Shown: positions 44,950 through 53,760 of the stretch, piece by piece
Layout: the number at the start of each line of letters is the position of its first letter
How positions within the stretch are numbered: position 1 is the stretch's first letter
Origin: an uncultured Paracoccaceae bacterium
Lineage (GTDB): Bacteria > Pseudomonadota > Alphaproteobacteria > Rhodobacterales > Rhodobacteraceae
DNA length: 64,000 nucleotides
Assembly: GCA_937916485.1 (NCBI GenBank)
Contig: CALFSV010000015.1
Span: 1 to 64,000, forward strand
Direction: 5' to 3'
Program-made: the position numbers and the translations under genes
Notes under the pieces: generated by a model
What the model saw: the letters and a program-made list of their open reading frames with translations, nothing else
Database searches by the model: none
Told to the model about the DNA's origin: nothing

Positions 44950-46548
44950 ATGTCAGATATCACCCTTCCGTCCCCCGAAACCGATCAGCCACAGCCCGGT
45001 GCAATCGAGATCACTAAAACCGCCCGGGCCCGCAGCGGCGGCCGCGCCGCGCGCCATGCCGCCCGTTCGGCAAAACTGTCGGACGCCATGCGTCCGATCC
45101 GCCCCGGCATGTCCGGCGGCACCTACAACCCGCTGACCGAGGCCGAAGTCCTGCGCATCCACCGCACCGCCCTGCGGGCGTTGGAGGAAATCGGGCTGGC
45201 CGATGCCCCCCCGTCAGGGGTCGAGATCCTGACCAAGGCAGGCGCCATTCAGGGCAGTGACGGACGCATCCGTTTCCCCCCCGCCCTCGTCGAGGACATG
45301 ATGGCCAAGGCCTGCCGCGACATGACCCTATTCGGGCGCGACGCCTCCAACGACCTGTTCCTGTCTGGCACCCGCGTCCATTACGGCACCGCCGGTGCGG
45401 CGGTGAACGTGGTCGATGTCGAAGGACGCAAGTACCGCGATTCAACCGTGCAGGACATCCATGACGCCGCCCGCATCGTGGACCAGCTCGACAATATCCA
45501 CTTCCTGCAACGGCCCATGGTCGCCCGCGACATCGCCGACAACCTCGAGATGGACCTGAACACCGTCTATGCCTGCTGTGCGGGCACGACCAAGCACGTC
45601 GGAACCTCCTTCACCGAACCCGCCTATGTGCCCGAAGCGCTTGAGATGTTGCACATGATTGCAGGGGGCGAGGAAGCCTGGCGGGCCCGGCCCTTTGTCA
45701 GCAACTCCAACTGCTTTGTCGTGCCTCCGATGAAGTTCGCCACCGATGCCTGCAAGGTGATGGAGGCCTGTATCGAAGGCGGCATGCCGGTCCTGTTGCT
45801 GTCGGCCGGTCAGGCGGGCGCCACCGCCCCTGCCCCCATTGCGGGTGCCATCGTGCAGGCGGTCGCCGAATGCATGGCGGGCGTGGTCTATGTCAACGCC
45901 ATGTCGCCGGGCTATCCGGCCATCTTCGGCACCTGGCCCTTCGTGTCGGACCTGCGCACCGGCGCGATGTCCGGCGGGTCGGGCGAGCAGGCCCTGCTGA
46001 CCGCGGGCTGCGCCCAGATGCACCGCTTTTACGGCCTGCCCGGCGGCGCCGCTGCCGGGATCGCCGACGCCAAGCTACCCGATATGCAAGCCGGGTGGGA
46101 GCAGATGTGCTCGAACGTGATGGCGGGGCTGTCGGGCCTGAACATGGTCTATGAGGCGGCGGGCATGCACGCCTCCCTGCTGGGCTTTTGTTTGGAAAGC
46201 CTGATCCTCGGTGACGACCTTATCGGGCAGGCGATGCGTTGCGTGCGGGGCATTGAGGTGACCGACGACACCATGGCGCTGGAAACCATGCGCGCCACCT
46301 GCATCGGCGGGCCGGGTCACTACCTGGGATCGGACCAGACCCTGTCGCTGATGGAGACCGATTACGTCTACCCCGCCATCGCCAACCGAATGTCCCCCAA
46401 GGAGTGGGAAGAAAAGAACCGCCCCGACCTGATCACTCAGGCGACCCGGCGCAAGGAGGCAATTTTGGCCAATCGCGCTGCCGCCCGATTTGCCCCCGAC
46501 ATCGATGCCGCGATCCGCGCCCGGTTCCGGATCCATCTGCCCGCTTGA
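44950..46548 (+). CDS. MttB-family (trimethylamine methyltransferase-like) protein, non-pyrrolysine
   Basis: The 532-residue protein belongs to the MttB superfamily (SGGTYNPLTEAEVLRIHRTALRALEEIGL, GTAGAAVNVVD, GAMSGGSGEQALL). There is no in-frame amber codon, so it is the non-pyrrolysine class. One such protein is a glycine betaine:corrinoid methyltransferase, and related members act on other quaternary amines. A basic N-terminal extension of about 45 residues (RARSGGRAARHAARSAK) precedes the barrel. The start at 44950 has AAGGG upstream. No corrinoid protein gene is next to it. The partner would have to be elsewhere; the ASKHA activator at 20558 could serve it. Confidence 0.87.
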   Translation: MSDITLPSPETDQPQPGAIEITKTARARSGGRAARHAARSAKLSDAMRPIRPGMSGGTYNPLTEAEVLRIHRTALRALEEIGLADAPPSGVEILTKAGAIQGSDGRIRFPPALVEDMMAKACRDMTLFGRDASNDLFLSGTRVHYGTAGAAVNVVDVEGRKYRDSTVQDIHDAARIVDQLDNIHFLQRPMVARDIADNLEMDLNTVYACCAGTTKHVGTSFTEPAYVPEALEMLHMIAGGEEAWRARPFVSNSNCFVVPPMKFATDACKVMEACIEGGMPVLLLSAGQAGATAPAPIAGAIVQAVAECMAGVVYVNAMSPGYPAIFGTWPFVSDLRTGAMSGGSGEQALLTAGCAQMHRFYGLPGGAAAGIADAKLPDMQAGWEQMCSNVMAGLSGLNMVYEAAGMHASLLGFCLESLILGDDLIGQAMRCVRGIEVTDDTMALETMRATCIGGPGHYLGSDQTLSLMETDYVYPAIANRMSPKEWEEKNRPDLITQATRRKEAILANRAAARFAPDIDAAIRARFRIHLPA

Positions 46549-46580
46549 GGGGGATGGGGCGTTATTTGGGGGGGCGTTTA

Positions 46581-46639
46581 GGGGGGGCTCTGCCCCCCGG
46601 CCTGCGGCCTCCCCCCGGGATATTTTTGGCGAGATGAGG
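46581..46639 (+). repeat. Copy 4 of the intergenic repeat, with GC hairpin
   Basis: GGGGGGC-TCT-GCCCCCC (46581-46598) and GGCC-TGC-GGCC precede the core that starts GGATATTTTTGGCGAGATGA at 46618. It lies between the MttB-like gene and the convergent anmK and may also stop transcription. The rest of this gap has no gene. Confidence 0.7.
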
Positions 46640-46681
46640 ACCGGGGTTGGGTTTTCATGTGAGGCTTGGGCTATGGCCTGC

Positions 46682-47794
46682 TCAGTCTGATTGCGGTCGG
46701 CTGAGGGTGCCGCCGCCGACGGCGGCCCGGACGCCTGTTGTTGCCGGGCATGACGTGGGCAGGCCCCGGGCGACCCGCGCGGCGAGATAAGCAAAGGCCT
46801 GCGCCTCGAGCATGTCGCCGTCGAGGCCCACCTCTTCGACCGGCAGAACCGGGCAGTCGAGTGCGGCCCCGATCATCGCCATAAGGGTCGGGTTGTGCCG
46901 CCCGCCGCCGCCCACGAGCACCTGCGAGGGCGGCGCGGGGCAATGGGTCATCGCCTGCATCACCGCGCTGGCCGCACAGGCCGTGAGCGTGGCGGCGGCA
47001 TCCGTGTCTGGCAGCCCCGCGACGCTGGGCAACAATCCCGACCAGGCATCGCGGTCCAGCGACTTGGGCGGGATCCGCCAGAAGTAGGGATGGTCGAGGA
47101 AGTCGGTCACCACCGCTTCGGACACCTCGCCTTGGGCGGCGAGTGCGCCGTCCTCATCCCTGCTGAGTCCGCGCCGCAGCATCATCAGATCGTTGAGCGG
47201 CGCATTGGCGGGGCCGGTGTCGAAGGCCAGGATCGCCCCCTCATCCTCGGGCCGGGCCTTGGTGGGGTCGATCCAGGTCAGGTTGCCGACGCCACCGAGG
47301 TTGAGGAAGGCCATCGGTGCAGACAGTTTGAGATGCTGCGCCAGGGCGAAGTGGTAGAATGGGGCCAGTGGTGCCCCCTCGCCGCCTAGCCGGACATCGG
47401 CCGTGCGGAAGTCCCAGACCACCGGCCAGCCCAGAACCTCGGCCAAAAGCGCGCCATCGCCGATTTGCAGCGTCCCCCGCCCTTGCGGATCATGCGCCAC
47501 CGTCTGGCCGTGAAAGCCTACCAGATCGACGGGATCGAAGGTAGAAAGAAGCTCTGCATGCACGGTCTCGACGACTTCGGCGGCGGCGGCGACCTCTGCC
47601 CCCTCCCACTTGCCGAGCGCCGCCCGAAGCACGGACTGTTCGTCTGCCGTATAGGGCCGATAGCCGGTCGGGCCAAAGCCCATCATCGTCACCCCATCGG
47701 TTTCGATCACCGCCGCATCGACCCCGTCGAGGGAGGTCCCCGACATCGCCCCCAGCACCCGCAGGACCTGTCCTGCGCCCCCAGCCTTCAACAT
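46682..47794 (-). CDS. anmK: Anhydro-N-acetylmuramic acid kinase
   Basis: AnmK opens and phosphorylates 1,6-anhydro-MurNAc in cell-wall recycling. The 370-residue product has the nucleotide motif [38 protein letters not shown] [13 protein letters not shown] and [13 protein letters not shown]. The start at 47794 ([11 protein letters not shown]) is chosen; the frame open to 47869 crosses the tyrS start. It is divergent from tyrS with 63 bp between starts. Confidence 0.93.
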   Translation of the reverse strand: MLKAGGAGQVLRVLGAMSGTSLDGVDAAVIETDGVTMMGFGPTGYRPYTADEQSVLRAALGKWEGAEVAAAAEVVETVHAELLSTFDPVDLVGFHGQTVAHDPQGRGTLQIGDGALLAEVLGWPVVWDFRTADVRLGGEGAPLAPFYHFALAQHLKLSAPMAFLNLGGVGNLTWIDPTKARPEDEGAILAFDTGPANAPLNDLMMLRRGLSRDEDGALAAQGEVSEAVVTDFLDHPYFWRIPPKSLDRDAWSGLLPSVAGLPDTDAAATLTACAASAVMQAMTHCPAPPSQVLVGGGGRHNPTLMAMIGAALDCPVLPVEEVGLDGDMLEAQAFAYLAARVARGLPTSCPATTGVRAAVGGGTLSRPQSD

Positions 47795-47857
47795 CTTCTT
47801 CCCCTTGCGCCAAACGGCTTCTATAGAGTGCCCCGACCGAGCGTTGAGGACAATACG

Positions 47858-49111
47858 ATGACCTACCACCCCAAGTCCGATTTCATGGCTGTGATGATGC
47901 AGCGTGGCTTCCTAGCGGACTGCACCGATTATCAAGGCCTTGACGAGGCACTGAGCAAGGGGGTGGTGCCTGCCTATATCGGCTTTGACGCCACGGCCAA
48001 GTCCCTTCATGTGGGCAGTCTGATCCAGATCATGATGCTGCGCTGGTTGCAAAAGACCGGCCACAAGCCGATCACCCTGATGGGCGGCGGGACCACCAAG
48101 GTCGGCGACCCGTCGTTCCGCGCCGATGAGCGCCCCTTGCTGAGCCCCGAACAGATCGACGCCAATATCGCCGGCATCCGCCGGGTGTTCTCGGCCTACA
48201 TCGATTATGCCGAAGCCCCAACTGGCGCTCTGATGCTGAACAACGCCGAATGGCTGGACGAACTGAACTACCTTGATTTCCTGCGCGATATTGGCCGGCA
48301 CTTTTCGATCAACCGGATGCTGAGCTTTGAGAGCGTGAAATCCCGGCTCGACCGGGAACAGTCGCTGTCGTTTCTTGAGTTCAACTATATGATCCTGCAG
48401 GCCTATGACTTTCTTGAGCTGAACCGCCGCTATGGCTGCCTGCTGCAGATGGGCGGATCGGACCAGTGGGGCAATATCGTCAACGGGATCGACCTGACCC
48501 GGCGGGTGCTGGACCATGAGATTTACGGCCTCACCTCGCCCCTGCTGACCACATCGGACGGCAAGAAGATGGGCAAATCCCAGTCTGGCGCGGTCTGGCT
48601 GGATGCCGACATGCTGTCGCCCTACGAATTCTGGCAGTTCTGGCGCAATACGACCGACGCCGATGTCGGCCGGTTCCTTAAACTCTACACCGAACTGCCG
48701 GTTGAGGACTGCGACCGTCTGGGCGCGTTGGGCGGGGCCGAGATCAACGAGGCCAAGATCGTGCTGGCCAACGAGGTGACCGGCCTTTTGCACGGACCCG
48801 CCGCAGCGGCGGCAGCCGAGGCGACCGCCCGCGAGGTGTTTGAGAAGGGCGGTGTGGGCGACGACCTGCCGACCCTGACCCTGAGTCGGGCGGAACTGGG
48901 CGACGGCATCTCGATCGTGCAACTGATCGTCCGGACCGGCCTTGCCGCCAGTGGCAAAGAGGCCAAGCGCCTGATCTCGGACAATGGCGCCCGTATTGAC
49001 GATGCCCCTCTTGGTGATGCGGGCCTGATGATCGACGCCGCAGCCCTCGCCAGCCCGATAAAGCTGAGTGCCGGCAAGAAGCGCCATGCCCTGGTGCAGC
49101 TTGACGGCTAG
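47858..49111 (+). CDS. tyrS: Tyrosyl-tRNA synthetase
   Basis: The 417-residue class I enzyme has [16 protein letters not shown] (HIGH-type motif), [24 protein letters not shown] and KKMGKS (KMSKS-type), plus a C-terminal S4-like domain ([17 protein letters not shown]). GAGGA precedes the ATG. Its stop codon overlaps the stop of a small antisense-oriented convergent gene by 2 bp. Confidence 0.96.
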   Translation: MTYHPKSDFMAVMMQRGFLADCTDYQGLDEALSKGVVPAYIGFDATAKSLHVGSLIQIMMLRWLQKTGHKPITLMGGGTTKVGDPSFRADERPLLSPEQIDANIAGIRRVFSAYIDYAEAPTGALMLNNAEWLDELNYLDFLRDIGRHFSINRMLSFESVKSRLDREQSLSFLEFNYMILQAYDFLELNRRYGCLLQMGGSDQWGNIVNGIDLTRRVLDHEIYGLTSPLLTTSDGKKMGKSQSGAVWLDADMLSPYEFWQFWRNTTDADVGRFLKLYTELPVEDCDRLGALGGAEINEAKIVLANEVTGLLHGPAAAAAAEATAREVFEKGGVGDDLPTLTLSRAELGDGISIVQLIVRTGLAASGKEAKRLISDNGARIDDAPLGDAGLMIDAAALASPIKLSAGKKRHALVQLDG

Positions 49112-49254
49112 GACAGAAGGGCCGCGAGCACGGTAACGACCACCCCGGCGGGGATGGCGAGCAAGAGGGCGGTGATTGCCGCCCCAAGGGGTGTCATGCG
49201 GGGACCGGGGGCGGTGATGCCGCTGATGGGGCCGTGTTTGGGACGCTTTGTCAT
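49108..49254 (-). CDS. Small hypothetical membrane protein (48 residues)
   Basis: This 48-codon frame begins [12 protein letters not shown] and ends in a single hydrophobic helix of about 26 residues (from [13 protein letters not shown] to the end). The Lys/Arg-rich N-terminus would stay inside. Codon third positions are almost all G or C, as in its neighbours, which favours a real gene. No clear ribosome site is visible. It converges on tyrS and is divergent from the GNAT gene 45 bp away. Confidence 0.5.
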   Translation of the reverse strand: MTKRPKHGPISGITAPGPRMTPLGAAITALLLAIPAGVVVTVLAALLS

Positions 49255-49299
49255 GCGGCTATTAAGTCTGGCTTAGGTTTCATCTGGCTTAATGCCCGC

Positions 49300-50346
49300 A
49301 TGACAATTCAAGAGCGGTTCCCCTCACGCGATCCAACCATGCGCGTCCTGACCGAGGTTGGCCTTGATCGAATCGGCATTGATCAAGTCGGCCTTGGTGA
49401 AATGGGGCTGGGTGAGACGGGCATGGCCGAAACCGCCTTTTCGGAAACCAAATATGTCGAAGCTGGCCGCGCCCAGCGGGTCCTGGCCCAACCCATGCTG
49501 GCGCTTCAGCAAAGCCCGGTCTTTGGAGCGGCACTGACACGGCTCGGGCTGTCTGGCCAGATCGTGGCTCTTGAAGATCGGGGAAATGTGGTCGGCCAGG
49601 CCCTTGTCATGGTCCGCAACCTTGGCCCTTTGGGGCGTTTGGGGCTGATCTCGCGGGGACCGCACTGGCTTATCGAAGATCCGCGGGCGCGGGCCCGTGC
49701 GCTGCGGGCTCTCCCCCCGATGGGCCTTCGGATGATCGAGGCGGAACAGCCCTGCCCTTCGCTGCGGTTGGCAGGCTACCGGCAGGTGATGACCACGGCC
49801 CATGTCGCCACGTTGGACCTGACCTGCCCGACGGGGCTGGAGGTGGGCCTGCACCCTGCGTGGCGCGGTAGTCTAATGAAGGCCCGGCGTGCAGGGTTGG
49901 AAATCACCGGTGCACCGTTCCATCCAGTCCACGACCTCTGGCTGTTGGAAGAGGAGCGCGGGATGCAGCTCAGAAAGCGGTATCGTGGCTGGCCCCTGTC
50001 CCTTCCCCTCGCGATGGCCGAGGCCAATCGGCAGTCCCTGACCCTGTTCACAGCCCGCAAGGCCGGGGTGACGATTGCGGCGATGTTGTTTGCACGGCAC
50101 GCGAGCATGGCCACCTACCTGACCGGCTGGACCGGCGCCGCGGGGCGCGAGGCCTGTGCCCACCACCTGATGCTCATGGACGCGGCGTCCTGGCTGGCCA
50201 GCCAAGGCCACGCCAGCCTTGACCTTGGCACAGTGGACACCGAGGCCGCACCGGGGCTTGCCCGCTTCAAGATCGGATGCGGGGCAAAGGTGCGGCCCTT
50301 GGGAGGCAGTTGGCTGCGGCTACCGTTTTGCGCAATCCCCCTCTGA
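49300..50346 (+). CDS. GNAT-fold (FemAB/BioF2-like) acetyltransferase with N-terminal pentad repeat
   Basis: The 348-residue protein has a double GNAT-type fold. HPAWRGSLMKARRAGLEI, LLEEERGMQLRKRYRG and YLTGWTGAAGREACAHHLMLMDAASWLA followed by LDLGTVD match the BioF2-like/FemAB group, often found with cell-envelope or exopolysaccharide functions. Residues 20-54 are seven 5-residue units, the first being VGLDR, IGIDQ and VGLGE. An alternative start at 49339 would still keep the repeat. Acceptor substrate is unknown. Confidence 0.72.
   Translation: MTIQERFPSRDPTMRVLTEVGLDRIGIDQVGLGEMGLGETGMAETAFSETKYVEAGRAQRVLAQPMLALQQSPVFGAALTRLGLSGQIVALEDRGNVVGQALVMVRNLGPLGRLGLISRGPHWLIEDPRARARALRALPPMGLRMIEAEQPCPSLRLAGYRQVMTTAHVATLDLTCPTGLEVGLHPAWRGSLMKARRAGLEITGAPFHPVHDLWLLEEERGMQLRKRYRGWPLSLPLAMAEANRQSLTLFTARKAGVTIAAMLFARHASMATYLTGWTGAAGREACAHHLMLMDAASWLASQGHASLDLGTVDTEAAPGLARFKIGCGAKVRPLGGSWLRLPFCAIPL
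49357..49461 (+). repeat. Seven 15-bp coding tandem units
   Basis: Seven consecutive 15-bp units keep a GGN-hydrophobic-x-acidic pattern, ending mostly in GAA or GAG. Units decay in similarity from the first four to the last three. The repeat is in frame, so expansion or loss changes the protein by 5 residues at a time. Confidence 0.7.
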
Positions 50347-50417
50347 ACGGCAGGGTGGAAAACCCGGGGCCAAGCCGTTAAAGCCTTTGGGACATCCTAG
50401 CGAACTCCGGGCAGGCC

Positions 50418-50831
50418 ATGACAAAGACGATCCTCGAACGGTGCGAATCCCACGGTCTGCGGATGACAGACCAGCGGCGCACGATCGCCCGCGTGCTGGA
50501 GGCGGCAGAAGATCACCCCGATGTGGAAGAGCTTTACGCCCGATCCTCGGCCGAGGACCCGCGGATTTCCATCGCGACGGTCTACCGCACGGTCAAGCTG
50601 TTCGAAGAATCGGGAATCCTGGAAAAGCACGAATTTGGCGACGGCCGCGCCCGCTACGAAACCGCCGACCGGGATCACCACGATCACCTGATCGACATGC
50701 ATTCAGGCGAAGTCATCGAGTTTGTCGACCCCGAGATCGAAGAACTTCAGGAACGCATCGCCGCCCGGCTGGGCTATGAACTCAAGGGCCACCGGCTCGA
50801 GCTTTATGGCGTCCCGGTTCGGCGGCGCTAG
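50418..50831 (+). CDS. Fur family metalloregulator (Fur/Mur type)
   Basis: The 137-residue product has the N-terminal winged helix (RMTDQRRTIARVLEAAEDHPDVEELY and ISIATVYRTVKLFEESG) and the metal-binding HHDHLIDMHSGEVIEF. Apart from one cysteine near the N-terminus it has none, so the structural zinc CxxC pairs of E. coli Fur are absent, as in alphaproteobacterial Mur proteins. By family it would sense manganese or iron. It is not next to an uptake operon in this window. Confidence 0.87.
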   Translation: MTKTILERCESHGLRMTDQRRTIARVLEAAEDHPDVEELYARSSAEDPRISIATVYRTVKLFEESGILEKHEFGDGRARYETADRDHHDHLIDMHSGEVIEFVDPEIEELQERIAARLGYELKGHRLELYGVPVRRR

Positions 50832-50962
50832 GCACCTTGCCCCTTCCGATGCAGGTGCAATCGCCCTTTCCCTTGGGGCCGCAAGCCTGTATCGCCCAGT
50901 CATCCCACCCCTGACGGCCCCGCCGGGCCGCCTGTCCCAGCCAGAGCCGCGGAAATGACCAC

Positions 50963-51883
50963 ATGACGCAGAACCTGCGCGGCGCGCTTCTCATGATCCT
51001 CGCCATGGCGCTTTTCGCGATCGAGGACATGTGCATCAAGCTGCTGTCCGCCGATATGTCCACCGGACAGATCATTGCGATCCTTGGCGGCGGTGGCGCG
51101 GTGCTGGTCGGCCTTGTTGCCCTTTTTACGGGACAGCGGATCTGGACGCGGGCGCTTTTGCACCCGGCCGTCATCGGGCGCACTCTGGCAGAGGTTTTTG
51201 GCACCATCGGCTTTATCACCGCCCTCGCCCTGACCCCCATCACCTCGGCCTCCGCGATCCTGCAGGCGCTGCCGTTGGCGGTCACACTCGGGGCCGCCCT
51301 GTTCCTCGGTGAAACCGTGGGCTGGCGGCGCTGGTCTGCCGTGGGGGTCGGGTTCTGCGGGGTCCTGCTGGTCATCCGGCCCGGCCTCGACAGTTTTGAA
51401 CCGGCCTCCCTTTTCGCGGTGCAGGCGGTCATCGGGCTCAGCGCGCGGGATATGCTGACCCGGATAACACCCAAAGAGGTCACCTCCCCCCAGCTTTCGC
51501 TTGCCGCCTTCATCGGTCTGGTACCCACGGGGCTTGTTTTGATGGTGGTCATGGGGCAATCGCCGGTGGCCCTGACACAGGACACCTGGGCCCTGACGTT
51601 CGCCGCAATTGTCATTGGCGTCCTGTCCTATGCGGCCATCGTGGCGGCCACCCGGCTGGGCGACGTGGCGGTGATCGCACCGTTCCGCTACAGCCGCATC
51701 GCCTTTGCCCTGATCATCGGAACCCTTGTGTTCGGCGAACGGCCCGATCTTGCCACCCTTATCGGGGCCGGGATCATCGTCGCCTCGGGCTCCTATGCCC
51801 TGATCCGCGAGGCCCGGTTGAAACAAAACGCCCGTCGCGAAGATGCCCGCCAAGCTTCCCTCCAACGACCCGCCAAGCTATAG
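50963..51883 (+). CDS. DMT superfamily transporter (EamA)
   Basis: The 306-residue protein has ten predicted membrane helices in two EamA repeats (GALLMILAMALFAIEDMCIKLL and ALTFAAIVIGVLSYAAIVAA) with a basic C-terminal tail. Substrate is unknown for this branch; exporters of amino acids or metabolites are common. It lies 131 bp after fur and 36 bp before eno. Confidence 0.82.
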   Translation: MTQNLRGALLMILAMALFAIEDMCIKLLSADMSTGQIIAILGGGGAVLVGLVALFTGQRIWTRALLHPAVIGRTLAEVFGTIGFITALALTPITSASAILQALPLAVTLGAALFLGETVGWRRWSAVGVGFCGVLLVIRPGLDSFEPASLFAVQAVIGLSARDMLTRITPKEVTSPQLSLAAFIGLVPTGLVLMVVMGQSPVALTQDTWALTFAAIVIGVLSYAAIVAATRLGDVAVIAPFRYSRIAFALIIGTLVFGERPDLATLIGAGIIVASGSYALIREARLKQNARREDARQASLQRPAKL

Positions 51884-53194
<1,311 letters not shown>

Positions 53195-53258
53195 TTGACG
53201 CCGCCCGCCTTGACCATCCATCCGGGTGTCATTGAACGCCCTACGGGAGCGTAGCCAC

Positions 53259-53681
53259 ATGACCGCCGATGAGTTGATCACCAAGCTTAAGCTGGCCCCC
53301 CATCCCGAGGGGGGCTGGTACCGTCAGACATGGGTCGCCGACGGTCCGGGGCGGCCCTGTGGCACCTGCATCTACTTTCTGCTGAAAGAGGGCGAGGCCA
53401 GCCATTGGCACCGGGTCGATGCGACCGAGGTCTGGCACTTCTACGCCGGTGCGCCGCTGATGCTGAGCCTGTCACCGACCGACGCAGGACCAGCGACGGA
53501 CCACCTTTTGGGGCCAGACTTTGGCGCGGGACAAAGCCCCCAGATTATCGTGCCGGAAAACCATTGGCAGGCGGCCCGGGCCACAACGGGTTGGACGCTG
53601 GTCGGCTGCACCGTTTCGCCGGGGTTCCAATTCGACGGCTTCACCCTTGCCGCGCCGGGTTTTGACATTCCAAGAGACTGA
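53259..53681 (+). CDS. Cupin family protein (DUF985)
   Basis: The 140-residue protein begins ITKLKLAPHPEGGWYRQTW and has SHWHRVDATEVWHFYAG, a cupin metal motif, and a second conserved part VGCTVSPGFQFDGF, as in DUF985. Function is unknown. GGGAG lies about 7 nt before the ATG at 53259. It follows eno by 64 bp and a strong terminator ends this unit. Confidence 0.88.
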   Translation: MTADELITKLKLAPHPEGGWYRQTWVADGPGRPCGTCIYFLLKEGEASHWHRVDATEVWHFYAGAPLMLSLSPTDAGPATDHLLGPDFGAGQSPQIIVPENHWQAARATTGWTLVGCTVSPGFQFDGFTLAAPGFDIPRD

Positions 53682-53696
53682 GTCGTTTCAATGTTG

Positions 53697-53737
53697 AAAG
53701 GGCCGGAGCGGTTTCCCCGCCCCGGCCCTTTTTGTTT
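53697..53737 (+). terminator. Rho-independent terminator after the cupin gene
   Basis: AAAGGGCCGG pairs with CCGGCCCTTT and an inner GCGG/CCGC stem extends it, followed by TTTTTGTTTTT. It lies between the convergent cupin and rne genes and could also work for rne from the other side. Confidence 0.92.
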
Positions 53738-53760
53738 TTCATACCCTTAGCGGGCTAGGT

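Noticed and set aside
44950..46548. Possible pyrrolysine codon in the MttB-like gene
   Set aside because: The frame is open over full family length with no internal TAG, so no recoding is needed.
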